A stretch of 43,025 nucleotides of DNA from Planctomyces sp. (GTDB taxonomy: Bacteria; Planctomycetota; Planctomycetia; Planctomycetales; Planctomycetaceae). A program made the translations under genes and the position numbers. The stretch's first letter is position 1; each line of letters opens with the position of its first letter. Under the pieces are notes generated by a model. It was not told the DNA's origin. It made no database searches and saw only the letters and a list, made by a program, of their open reading frames with translations. Positions 23,877 to 31,024 of the stretch are shown here, in pieces. The stretch covers positions 1 to 43,025 of the forward strand of contig SYJG01000295.1 of assembly GCA_005798445.1 (NCBI GenBank), written 5' to 3'.

Positions 23877-24216
23877 GGGTGATTTGGGCTACGCAGCGGA
23901 CATGCTGGATGCTGCCAGCCGGGCTGTTCGGCTCACGGCAGGTAAAACCCGAGCCGACCTCGAAACGGATGAACTGTTTCAACTCGCGATGCTGCATCTG
24001 ATTCAAGTGGTTGGTGAAGCAGCATTCAAAACGTCGCCAATTCTGCGGCAGCAACGTCCCGAAGTCCCGTGGTCCAAAGTCGCAGGAATACGGCACCGTA
24101 TCGTTCACGATTACTCCGATGTGAATCTCGATGTCGTTTGGGATGTCTTAACGCTTCACCTTCCAATCCTCATTGCTCAACTCAAATGTTTCATTCCCGT
24201 AGATTTGGATTCCTGA
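23857..24216 (+). CDS. hepT: HepT-type (DUF86) toxin ribonuclease
   Basis: The 119-residue helical product carries 'GIRHRIVHDYSDVNLDVVW', with the Rx4HxY motif (about residues 79-86) that defines HepT/DUF86 HEPN RNases. The N-terminal part 'DLGYAADMLDAASRAVRL' and 'QLAMLHLIQVVGEAA' is also typical. I place the start at TTG 23857 because GGAGAG at 23843-23848 stands eight bases before it; a GTG at 23848 is an alternative. It overlaps mntA by 20 bases, as expected of a toxin-antitoxin pair, and ends two bases before the HAD gene. Confidence 0.9.
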   Translation: MSTPSLEGDLGYAADMLDAASRAVRLTAGKTRADLETDELFQLAMLHLIQVVGEAAFKTSPILRQQRPEVPWSKVAGIRHRIVHDYSDVNLDVVWDVLTLHLPILIAQLKCFIPVDLDS

Positions 24217-24218
24217 CC

Positions 24219-24881
24219 TTGCCCATTCCCAGAATCAAAGCAGTCGCCTTCGACCTCGACGGTTTGATGTTCAACACCGAGGAGATTTTCCACGAAGCGG
24301 GTGTCGAATTGATGCGTCGACACGGCTGCGAGATGACCGATGAGTTCTTCACGCTCATCATGGGTCGCCGAGCCGAAGAGGGATACCCGTTGCTCGTGAA
24401 GGCCGCCGGGTTGAACGTCGATCCGATGAAGCTCTGGCGCGAGTCGCACGACTTGTTCCTGGACATGCTCGATGAGCAAATCGCGCCGATGCCTGGGCTG
24501 TACGAGCTGCTGGATCACATCGAACGGAGCGGCTTGCCCAAGGGAGTCGCGACGTCGTCGGACAGCAAGTACCTGCGACGCATCCTCACGCGGTTCGAGA
24601 TTTTTGACCGCTTCCACATGACGCTGACGGCCGAAGATGTGACGAATGGCAAGCCGCATCCGGAGATTTACCTCAAGGCCGCCGCTCGGCTGGGGGTCGA
24701 TCCGCACGAGATGCTCGTTCTGGAAGACAGCCACAACGGCAGCAAGGCCGCGGCCGCCGCCGGAGCGTACATCGTCTCCGTTCCGCACCAGCACAGCCGG
24801 CATCAGGACTTCGGCCATGTCCGCCATGTGGCCAGCAGCTTGATTGATCCAGTGGTGCTCGACATGCTGCGCAAAGATTGA
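24219..24881 (+). CDS. HAD-family hydrolase, beta-phosphoglucomutase/phosphoglycolate phosphatase-like
   Basis: The 220-residue product is a HAD subfamily I enzyme with a helical cap. Motif I is 'AFDLDGLMFNTEE' near residue 10, motif II the serine in 'ATSSDSKYL', motif III the lysine in 'NGKPHPEIYLKAA', and motif IV 'LVLEDSHNG'. The best start is TTG 24219 ('MPIPRIKAVAFDLDG'), two bases after hepT. Substrate is uncertain: beta-phosphoglucomutase, sugar phosphatase or phosphoglycolate phosphatase are all possible. Its position in one unit with glcF makes a phosphoglycolate phosphatase role attractive, since that enzyme makes glycolate, but this is inference. Confidence 0.88.
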   Translation: MPIPRIKAVAFDLDGLMFNTEEIFHEAGVELMRRHGCEMTDEFFTLIMGRRAEEGYPLLVKAAGLNVDPMKLWRESHDLFLDMLDEQIAPMPGLYELLDHIERSGLPKGVATSSDSKYLRRILTRFEIFDRFHMTLTAEDVTNGKPHPEIYLKAAARLGVDPHEMLVLEDSHNGSKAAAAAGAYIVSVPHQHSRHQDFGHVRHVASSLIDPVVLDMLRKD

Positions 24882-24913
24882 AGTGAGCTAGTTGCTGGCA
24901 TGGGAGTTCAAAC

Positions 24914-25237
24914 ATGTCCGACCAACACACTCGCGAACCACTGACTCGTCGTCTTCTGCCGACTCCAACATGGTGGATGCGAGCGGTTTTTCTGGTGTTC
25001 CTGTTGATCCTTCCTGCCATCAGCACTCGCCCGTGGAATGAGCGTCTGATGTTTGCAATCGGGATGTTTCTTGTCTTCGGGTCCGCCCAAGAGTCCTTTG
25101 TTCGTGGTCAAGATTTGTGGACGCGCTGGCGGGTTGGATTCATACCACTTCCTGGGAAGTCGCGGTCTATGAAATTCGTGGATGTCATCCAAACGAAGTG
25201 GACTGATCCAGAAAGGCTTTGCACGTTGACTCAGTGA
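24914..25237 (+). CDS. Small membrane protein, hypothetical (possibly 5' part of a split gene)
   Basis: ATG 24914 has GGGAG seven bases upstream. The 107-residue product has two hydrophobic helices ('WMRAVFLVFLLILPAIS' and 'RLMFAIGMFLVFGSA') and a polar C-terminus ending 'PERLCTLTQ' at a TGA. The same frame is open again right after the TGA to 25507, where sequence still looks protein-coding. No family is recognised. Either two small proteins are made, or one protein of about 197 residues is interrupted by the TGA (see findings). Confidence 0.6.
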   Translation: MSDQHTREPLTRRLLPTPTWWMRAVFLVFLLILPAISTRPWNERLMFAIGMFLVFGSAQESFVRGQDLWTRWRVGFIPLPGKSRSMKFVDVIQTKWTDPERLCTLTQ

Positions 25238-25252
25238 GGGCGACCAACCCTT

Positions 25253-25272
25253 TTGAGCACGGTCGTGCTCAA
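25253..25272 (+). other. Perfect hairpin with GGTC loop, 15 bases after the TGA
   Basis: TTGAGCAC (25253-25260) and GTGCTCAA (25265-25272) form an 8-bp stem with the loop GGTC. No T tract follows, so an intrinsic terminator is unlikely. It lies in the gap between the two in-frame halves of the preceding and following frames. Confidence 0.6.
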
Positions 25273-25507
25273 GACGCCGCTTAGAGGTTGGCTGGCCCGG
25301 TTTGTCTGGTTCTGGCCATGGATTGGCGAGGAGTATGAATTGTGGCTGGTGACTGTCAAAGGAAAGCGATTCCTCGCTTGGGAAGGAAATGGCGATGATT
25401 GGTTCCAACAGAATCTGGAGTTGCTGAAACAGGTCACAGGAGCGACCATCGAACGCGCACCTGACGATTGGTCCGTAGATGAAGAACTCGCCCGACATGG
25501 TTTATGA
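25253..25507 (+). CDS. Hypothetical protein, possibly 3' part of the preceding gene
   Basis: This 84-codon frame is in phase with the preceding gene after its TGA. Protein-like content is good: 'PLRGWLARFVWFWPWIGEEY', 'ELWLVTVKGKRFLAWEGNGD', 'WFQQNLELLKQVTGA'. As an independent gene it would need the TTG at 25253, which lies inside a hairpin and lacks a ribosome binding site. I therefore consider it more likely the C-terminal part of an interrupted or read-through protein. No family is recognised. Confidence 0.5.
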   Translation: MSTVVLKTPLRGWLARFVWFWPWIGEEYELWLVTVKGKRFLAWEGNGDDWFQQNLELLKQVTGATIERAPDDWSVDEELARHGL

Positions 25508-25531
25508 ATCGGGATACTGAAAGGAACTTGC

Positions 25532-26338
25532 ATGTCCGTTGCCGACGAAAGTCTCATCGCCGTGTTCGTCGATTTTGAGAACCTCGCGCTCGGCGTGAAG
25601 GACATGCACCAGGGTGAGTTCAAAATTCAGTTGGTGCTGAAACGGCTGCTCGAAAAGGGGCGGCTGGTTTTCAAGCGAGCGTACTGCGATTGGACCGGCT
25701 ACGGCCACGCGGTTCGCGAGTTTCACGGGCACGGAATCGAACTGATCGACGTCCCGCACACTCGGCAGAGTGGCAAGAACAGCGCGGACATTCGCATGGT
25801 GGTCGATGCGCTCGATCTGTGTTACTCGAAGAATCACATCGACACGTTCGCGCTGCTGTCGGGTGACAGCGACTTCTCGCCGCTGGTCAGCAAGCTCAAG
25901 GAAAACAACAAGCGGGTCATCGGTTGTGGCGTGAAGAACTCGACGTCCGACATGCTGATCGCCAACTGCGACGAGTTCATTTACTACGATGACCTCGTCC
26001 GCATGGTGCAAAAGGCCAAGGCCGCCGCTCGACCGCCGAGAGTCAAAGACCCTCACAAGGACAAGGAAACGCCGAAGGAAAAAGAGGACACCGACAAGAA
26101 GCAGGAAGCGATCGAGTGGCTGTGCGAGATCGTCCGCTCTCAGCAGGCCGACTATGAGACCCTGTGGGGCTCGCAGGTCAAGCAAACGATCCGCCGCGTT
26201 CATCCCGGCTTCAACGAAGCGTACTACGGCTACAAGAGCTTCACCGACCTCATCAAAGACGCCGAAGGTCGCGGATTGCTTCGACTTGAATACGACGAGA
26301 CACGCGGCAACTTCAAGGTGAAGCTGAAGGAAGAGTAG
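25532..26338 (+). CDS. NYN (LabA/DUF88) domain protein with C-terminal LOTUS-like domain
   Basis: The 268-residue protein has an NYN domain, a PIN-like nuclease fold. Acidic residues expected at the active site are present in 'AVFVDFENLALG' (near 12), 'NSADIRMVVDALDL' (near 85) and 'LLSGDSDFSPLVSKLKENNK' (near 110). A charged linker rich in Lys/Glu/Asp follows (about 165-190). The C-terminal part 'WLCEIVRSQQADYETLWGSQ' through 'GFNEAYYGYKSFTDLIKDAE' to 'GLLRL' fits the OST-HTH/LOTUS domain often fused to NYN. Such proteins are thought to process RNA (family knowledge). AAAGGAA six bases before the ATG supports the start. Confidence 0.92.
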   Translation: MSVADESLIAVFVDFENLALGVKDMHQGEFKIQLVLKRLLEKGRLVFKRAYCDWTGYGHAVREFHGHGIELIDVPHTRQSGKNSADIRMVVDALDLCYSKNHIDTFALLSGDSDFSPLVSKLKENNKRVIGCGVKNSTSDMLIANCDEFIYYDDLVRMVQKAKAAARPPRVKDPHKDKETPKEKEDTDKKQEAIEWLCEIVRSQQADYETLWGSQVKQTIRRVHPGFNEAYYGYKSFTDLIKDAEGRGLLRLEYDETRGNFKVKLKEE

Positions 26339-26339
26339 C

Positions 26340-26356
26340 GCACGCGAGCCGCGTGC
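26340..26356. terminator. Short hairpin between convergent NYN and cysH genes
   Basis: GCACGCG and CGCGTGC form a 7-bp G+C-rich stem with a 3-base loop, two bases after the NYN stop codon. It lacks a clear T tract. A bidirectional terminator is plausible because the genes converge here. Confidence 0.4.
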
Positions 26357-26367
26357 TCTGCAACGAC

Positions 26368-27159
26368 TCAGATCGCGAAGTCGGTTTCTCGGCCGAGGAT
26401 GCGGTCGATGACGTCTTGCGGCAGGTCGATGACTTGCTTGGCTCCGGCTTCGCGGTCGGCGGGATTGATGCCGCAGTAAACGGCCCACGGGCCGAGATGT
26501 CGCCAGCGGCCGGCTCGTTTCGGCTCGTTCGGCAGGACCGGCGTCGTGCAGCGGTTGCAGCCAATCGTTGAGAAGCCTTGTTGGTGCAGCGGGTTCAGGA
26601 TGACGTTGTGCTCGGCGACGTAGGCGTCCATTTGCTCGTCGGTCATCATCGCCAGGGGGTTGATGCGGATGGTGCTGTTTTCGGTGTCCACTTGCAGCAC
26701 GGGGCACATCGCGCGTTTGCCTCCCTCGCTGCGGCGCAGGCTACCAACGAAAGCGTGATACTGGCCGGCGACTAAATTCATCGGCTCGACCTTGCGCATG
26801 TGGCAGCATTCCTTCTGGCCTTCGACGGTCAGATACAGGATGCCGTGCTTCGTGGTTTGTTCGGCCATCGTCAGCTTGGGGTGCAGCGTGACGATGTTGA
26901 TGCCGTACTCGTTGATGATCCGGTCGCGTGTGTCGAGCGTCTCTTGAAACATGACGCCCGTATCCACGAACAGCACGGGGATGTCGATCTTCGCGGTCGA
27001 GATCATGTGACAGACGACGCAACCGGCCTCCTGCATCGCGGAGATTGCTGCGAGCTTGTCTCCGAAGACTTGCTTCGACCACGCCAGCAATTCCTGCGGC
27101 GTGCGAGCTTCAAATGCTTGGTTCAGTTCGATCAGGTCCGCTTGAGTCAGCTTGGGCAT
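26368..27159 (-). CDS. cysH: Phosphoadenylyl/adenylyl-sulfate reductase, 4Fe-4S type
   Basis: CysH reduces activated sulfate (APS or PAPS) to sulfite with thioredoxin or glutaredoxin. The 263-residue product shows '[19 protein letters not shown]', the first cysteine pair in '[12 protein letters not shown]' (C118, C119) and the second in 'GCNRCTTPV' (C201, C204). The CC...CxxC set binds a 4Fe-4S cluster and is typical of bacterial APS reductases, so APS is the more likely substrate. Start 27159 has AAGGA six bases upstream; the frame is open seven codons further. It is downstream of a DCC gene and csrA on the same strand, 120 bases after the former. Confidence 0.93.
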   Translation of the reverse strand: MPKLTQADLIELNQAFEARTPQELLAWSKQVFGDKLAAISAMQEAGCVVCHMISTAKIDIPVLFVDTGVMFQETLDTRDRIINEYGINIVTLHPKLTMAEQTTKHGILYLTVEGQKECCHMRKVEPMNLVAGQYHAFVGSLRRSEGGKRAMCPVLQVDTENSTIRINPLAMMTDEQMDAYVAEHNVILNPLHQQGFSTIGCNRCTTPVLPNEPKRAGRWRHLGPWAVYCGINPADREAGAKQVIDLPQDVIDRILGRETDFAI

Positions 27160-27279
27160 TTCAAATCCTTGGCAATCCACTCGCGAGGCTCAGCCGTTCC
27201 GTGACCGAGCTGTGGCGGGCGGTTGTAGTTGCCGAAATCTCCCCCAGCAAGCATCTCCGCGAGAGCGTGTTGCGAAGGT

Positions 27280-27756
27280 CTATGGCAGGAACCGTTCACG
27301 CTCGGCGGGAGACGGCAAGCGGCACGTCTCCTTCTTGCCGAACAGGCGATAACGGTTGGCGGCGACGAGTCGATAGCCGACATCTCGCAGCGGCCGCGGG
27401 ATCAGCCACAGCAGCCAGCCGATCAGCCACCAGTTTCCTCCAAGTCGCCACAGCACGCGGACCGCCGCCGCCGATCGGACAAATTCACGATGCGACGGAT
27501 CGATCCAGACGATCGTCTTGAAAGACTGAGTCTTCGCACTCGGAACTCGGAACTCGGAACTGAGCACTTGCCTCGCCGTCTCCCCTTGCAGCGGGGCGAA
27601 GCGGATCGCACCTCGACGGTCGCGGGACAGAACGAAGTCCACAAAGCGGTTGCACAACCCGCAGACACCGTCGAAGAACACGACATTCGTCGGACGATCC
27701 GCCTCGCTTTTCGCGGCGGCGTTCTCGGAGTCAGAGCGAGTTGTTGCCGAATTCAT
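27280..27756 (-). CDS. DCC-family thiol-disulfide oxidoreductase-like protein (DUF393) with repeat-encoded insertion
   Basis: The 158-residue product has the signature 'FFDGVCGLCNRFVDFVLSRD' (DxxCxxC near residue 30), 'IRFAPLQGETARQVL', and the C-terminal 'AAAVRVLWRLGGNWWLIGWL', 'YRLVAANRYRLFGKKETC'. DCC proteins are small and possibly redox-active; their substrate is unknown. It is somewhat longer than usual because 'SSEFRVPSAKTQS' is encoded by heptamer repeats (27541-27568) between 'RQVL' and the conserved 'FKTIVW' strand. The start overlaps the end of csrA by 26 bases, suggesting translational coupling. Confidence 0.88.
   Translation of the reverse strand: MNSATTRSDSENAAAKSEADRPTNVVFFDGVCGLCNRFVDFVLSRDRRGAIRFAPLQGETARQVLSSEFRVPSAKTQSFKTIVWIDPSHREFVRSAAAVRVLWRLGGNWWLIGWLLWLIPRPLRDVGYRLVAANRYRLFGKKETCRLPSPAERERFLP
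27541..27568. repeat. Heptamer array inside the DCC gene
   Basis: Four adjoining 7-base units: CGGAACT three times, then GAGCACT. They are read in frame on the minus strand as 'SSEFRVPS'. The frame remains open on both sides and conserved blocks continue. Confidence 0.8.
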
Positions 27757-27976
27757 GGACCAGTTCCCAAGGGCGTCCGTCCAAGCGACCGAAGCTCACA
27801 TCCGCGAGTCCCGCGAAGGCGTTCTCGGTCATTTCCAATTCACCTCGCAGCACTCGCAGGTGCGCGGGGGCTTGAATGCCGAGCTTCACTCGGCCACGCC
27901 CCGTTTGAATCACCTGGATCGTAATGTCGTCTCCGATGTGAATCGTTTCCAATCTCTTGCGAGTCAGGACCAACAT
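27731..27976 (-). CDS. csrA: Carbon storage regulator CsrA
   Basis: CsrA is a small RNA-binding homodimer that blocks or alters translation of target mRNAs by binding GGA motifs. The 81-residue product opens 'MLVLTRKRLETIHIGDDITI' and continues 'GRVKLGIQAPAHLRVLRGEL', the full family consensus including the RNA-binding Leu-4 and the Arg in 'VLRGEL'. The C-terminal 30 residues are a variable tail. A strong GGGGAGA lies eight bases before the start. It overlaps the downstream DCC gene. In planctomycetes csrA is not tied to flagellar genes here; its targets cannot be read from this window. Confidence 0.96.
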   Translation of the reverse strand: MLVLTRKRLETIHIGDDITIQVIQTGRGRVKLGIQAPAHLRVLRGELEMTENAFAGLADVSFGRLDGRPWELVHEFGNNSL

Positions 27977-28347
27977 GATTTCGTCTCCCCCAATGTGTCG
28001 CGGCCATGTGCGTCATGGGTGTCACAAGGCTGAATGAAACTCCTGGGTAGCAGCCGCGAATCTGCTCCGTCATCGGTGAGTTTCCATCGCTCACCGTGAG
28101 GGAGTTGGGAAGCGAGTCGTGTGCCAATCGTGTGGGCGCCTTCGGTTGTTGCCGTTCTGCGGCGATCAATGTTGGCGAGCCGTTTGAGGTTCCGATCGAA
28201 CCCGCGAAGACTGCCGCAGCAGTGCGGCGATCCGTTGGGCTCTCAACCGCAGACATTCTGCAACATTCACCAAGCAGAAATTACAAAAACGAAGCTGCCC
28301 GGTCACATGAGCGACCGGGCGTCAGATTTTCGATTTCAATTGTTGCG
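27977..28347. other. Gene-free stretch upstream of csrA
   Basis: About 370 bases without a convincing gene. It contains the csrA leader with its strong ribosome binding site and, at 28300-28320, a short CCGGTC..GACCGGG hairpin which may terminate the next upstream minus-strand gene. Frames here have no ribosome binding site or family resemblance. Confidence 0.45.
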
Positions 28348-28671
28348 TCACCAACCGAGCGACATGTTCGTTTCGATGGCTCGCTGAGCCTCGTGCAAGT
28401 CCGAACCGGTGTCGAGCATGTAGAGTCGGATCGCGTGGACCTTGTCGCCGTGGGCGCGCGAGAGGCAGTCACGAGCGACGTCACACGGCTCCGCGTTGCC
28501 GGCGATGCCGAGCAGTCTCTTTGAGATCACCCAGATGTCGCGCGGTCGTTTGGTCAGGCGGACGACGTCTTCACCGGGGTAATGCTCCTTCGCGACTTGA
28601 GCCGCCTGCTCTTGCGAATCGGCCCAGCCGATCATGATGTGGGCGTTGGTTTCAATTTCGTACAAGGCCAT
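28348..28671 (-). CDS. Hypothetical small soluble protein
   Basis: The 107-residue product begins 'MALYEIETNAHIMIGWADS', contains 'EQAAQVAKEHYPGEDVVRL' and 'RPRDIWVISKRLLG', and ends 'LHEAQRAIETNMSLGW'. It is alpha/beta in character, without signal peptide or membrane helix. ATG 28671 has AAAGGAGT eight bases upstream, so the gene looks real and well translated; the frame is open to 28824 but not used. No family is recognised. It follows tsaB on the same strand after 162 bases. Confidence 0.75.
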   Translation of the reverse strand: MALYEIETNAHIMIGWADSQEQAAQVAKEHYPGEDVVRLTKRPRDIWVISKRLLGIAGNAEPCDVARDCLSRAHGDKVHAIRLYMLDTGSDLHEAQRAIETNMSLGW

Positions 28672-28833
28672 GATTTTGACTCCTTTGAAATACTGGCGGC
28701 GAAATTTTCCAAATCCTGTTGCGAACGCCGACGAGGGCGACGATTGATGGGCTTCCTGGAGCGTCAGGCTCCGTTGCGGCCGGAGTATAGTTGGGCGAAA
28801 TCGAGCCTGCCATTGTGCTGTCAACAGTGGGAC

Positions 28834-29538
28834 TCACGAGCCAGCTTTTTCCTCGGCGGCGCTGCGGCGAAGATAAAACGGTTCAAGTCGCCACGGGTCA
28901 CTCAGTTCGTCCGCCGCAGCCTGTTGTTCCCCCAGTTCGGCGATGATTCCGGCTCGCGGATGCTGGAATTCGGGAGCGAGAACTCGCACGGTTGGCGGCA
29001 GAGTGGCTTGAAGAGTTGCGGCGGCCGGGCCAGTAATCGCGATGTCCGATCGTGTGGCTGCGATTTCCAGGAAGCGTTGAACGAACGAGCCGGTGGACTC
29101 GATGGCGATCTCGCCAACTCGCACCGGACCGCTGCTGGATTTGCCGAGCGCATACCTTCCAACGAACAGGTCGCCCCGCTGAGCATCCGAGACGACGAAC
29201 ACTTCTGAAACGTCGGTTGGGCTGGCGGCGGCCATCGCACGAAAAGTGTCGACGGCCGTCAGTCGGCAACCAATCGCGTAGGCCAAGGTTTTGGCAAACA
29301 CGACACCGACTCGCAAACCGGTGAAACTGCCGGGGCCGATGCTGACGGCTACGACGTCTAGTTTTTGTGACGAGATGCCGGCTCGACGCAGCATCGCGTC
29401 CACTTCGGCAACGAGCGTCTGAGCATGTCGGCGTCCGGCCTGTTGCAGCGAGACCGATTCGACCGTCCTGCCGTCGCGGAGCAGCGCGACGGCACCGGTC
29501 ATTCCCGAGGTTTCGACACCCAATGTCAGCAAGTTCAC
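28834..29538 (-). CDS. tsaB: tRNA threonylcarbamoyladenosine biosynthesis protein TsaB
   Basis: TsaB (YeaZ) is the inactive paralogue of TsaD and scaffolds the TsaBDE complex that puts t6A at position 37 of ANN-decoding tRNAs. The 234-residue product has the ASKHA opening 'LLTLGVETSGMTGAVALLRD', 'RRHAQTLVAEVDAMLRRAG' and the diagnostic 'AVSIGPGSFTGLRVGVVFAK'. 'FVVSDAQRGDLFVGRYA' follows, as in TsaB family members. The gene starts 20 bases after the EF-hand gene on the same strand, so the two may be co-transcribed, which is probably incidental to function. Confidence 0.95.
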   Translation of the reverse strand: MNLLTLGVETSGMTGAVALLRDGRTVESVSLQQAGRRHAQTLVAEVDAMLRRAGISSQKLDVVAVSIGPGSFTGLRVGVVFAKTLAYAIGCRLTAVDTFRAMAAASPTDVSEVFVVSDAQRGDLFVGRYALGKSSSGPVRVGEIAIESTGSFVQRFLEIAATRSDIAITGPAAATLQATLPPTVRVLAPEFQHPRAGIIAELGEQQAAADELSDPWRLEPFYLRRSAAEEKAGS

Positions 29539-29557
29539 GCGGCGGTCCTGGAGGCCG

Positions 29558-30664
29558 CTACTTGGCCTCGACCTGTTTGTACAACTCTACGAACTGAGCT
29601 TGCTGAATCGGGAACGAAATCGCAATGCCTGCCTTTTCAAATTTGCTGCGAGCCGAGCGGGAGCGTTGCCATTCCTCGTCGGTCAACTTGCCATCGCGAT
29701 CTTCGTCGAGTCCCACGAAGGCTCTCATTCCGGCGGTCATTTCCACGGGAGGTGCGGCGCTGACGGGCGTGGGAGCGGCTGCGGCATTCGGCTTGCCGAA
29801 ATCAGACGTTGCAGGCGAACGAGAGCCACTCGCCGACGCGATTGCCGTTGATGCGGAACCATTCGACGCCGTGTTTTTGGTGGCGCTCTTTTTGGTGGCG
29901 GCGATCAGTTCATCGGCCGTCAGCAGACCATCTCCATTGCGGTCCAAGTCGAAGAATTGCGTGAACGCTTTGCGGTCCCATTCGTACAAGCCGATCTGCC
30001 CGTCGCCGTTCGTGTCTTTGACGCGATAGTCGCTGGGAAGATCCCTGGTGACGCGAACTTTCGGTGTCGCGGCTTTTTTGGAGGACTTGCTCGACGACGA
30101 ATCTCCACGGCGGTCGCTGTCTCGGTCGTCGCGGCGGTCACGATCGCCTCGTCGATCTCGGTCAGAGGATTCGTCGGACCGTCGTTCAAAGCTTCCCGGA
30201 AGGCCTCCTCCAAATGACGGAGGTCCGCCGCCGAACGAGGGTGGTCCGCCACCAAATGAGGAAGGTCCACCCCCAAACGAAGGTGTCCCGCCGCCTCCGC
30301 TCTCCGGTCGCCGAAACTGCGAAAAGTCTCCGCTCGAGCGGGCCTGTTCGAATTGTTCGCGAATCTTTTGTGAGGCCTGGATGAACTCTTGCTGACTGAT
30401 TGGCCGCGAGACGTCGATGCCGGATCGAGAGTACATGTCCCGCATGAACCCCAACTCTTCGGGTTCAATCTGGCCGTTTTGATTGCGGTCCATCCGGCGG
30501 AAAGTATCTTCCGGCGACGGAAAACCTCCGCCGCCGAAACCTCGACCGCTTTCGCCGCCGCGGAAGCCCTGAGCGGACGCCGTGGCACAGAATCCGCCAA
30601 ACAAAAGGTTCAATCCCAGAACGAGTCCAGTTCCGATGCAAACCCATTGAGCCGGGATTTTCAT
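29558..30664 (-). CDS. Secreted EF-hand calcium-binding protein with Gly/Pro and Arg/Asp repeats
   Basis: The 368-residue product has a signal peptide ('GTGLVLGLNLLFGGFCATAS' then 'AQG'). EF-hand loops are visible as 'DRNQNGQIEPEE' near 60, 'DTNGDGQIGLYE', 'DLDRNGDGLLTADE' and 'DEDRDGKLTDEEW' near 335. Between the first and second lies low complexity: repeats of FGGGPPS, then alternating Asp/Arg ('DRDRRGDRDRRDDRDSDRR'), then a Ser/Lys stretch. EF-hand secreted proteins are common in planctomycetes and probably bind calcium in the envelope. GGAG about eight bases before ATG 30664 supports this start; the frame is open to 30829. Confidence 0.9.
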   Translation of the reverse strand: MKIPAQWVCIGTGLVLGLNLLFGGFCATASAQGFRGGESGRGFGGGGFPSPEDTFRRMDRNQNGQIEPEELGFMRDMYSRSGIDVSRPISQQEFIQASQKIREQFEQARSSGDFSQFRRPESGGGGTPSFGGGPSSFGGGPPSFGGGPPSFGGGLPGSFERRSDESSDRDRRGDRDRRDDRDSDRRGDSSSSKSSKKAATPKVRVTRDLPSDYRVKDTNGDGQIGLYEWDRKAFTQFFDLDRNGDGLLTADELIAATKKSATKNTASNGSASTAIASASGSRSPATSDFGKPNAAAAPTPVSAAPPVEMTAGMRAFVGLDEDRDGKLTDEEWQRSRSARSKFEKAGIAISFPIQQAQFVELYKQVEAK

Positions 30665-31024
30665 GTTGGAACTCCTGCCAAGAAGTGAGCCAAGACCAAG
30701 CCTTTGGGGGTTTCTATCGACGCCGCCCCAATGTCTAAAGGGTTTACGACCAAGGTAGCCTTCGAATCCACACGACCCAACTGATCGGTCGTTGCGGCGG
30801 ATTTTGCCGGTTCCGCACCGAGTTTCCACTCAGCCCAGACCGGCAAACGCCGAAGATTCCCGATACGACTCAGAGTCACCCCAGAGGCCCGAATCCGTCA
30901 CAGTATCTGGCAAGTTCTTGAGTTCTGATTTCAGACACGGGTAGCATCCGCCACCCTGGCTGGAATTTGCGGCGGAAAGGGGTCTTCGGCGGTGACTGTC
31001 CTCGTATTCCCAGAGAGCCTCGCC
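30665..31024. other. Divergent intergenic region between EF-hand gene and secretin-like gene
   Basis: About 360 bases without a gene that should hold both promoters. I see no convincing promoter or operator. A small GGGTAGC..CCACCC feature at 30940-30957 is the only local symmetry noticed. Confidence 0.45.

Noticed and set aside
25502..26707. A 401-codon minus-strand frame across the NYN gene and the cysH end
   Set aside because: It runs antisense to two genes with different directions and has no ribosome binding site or domain.
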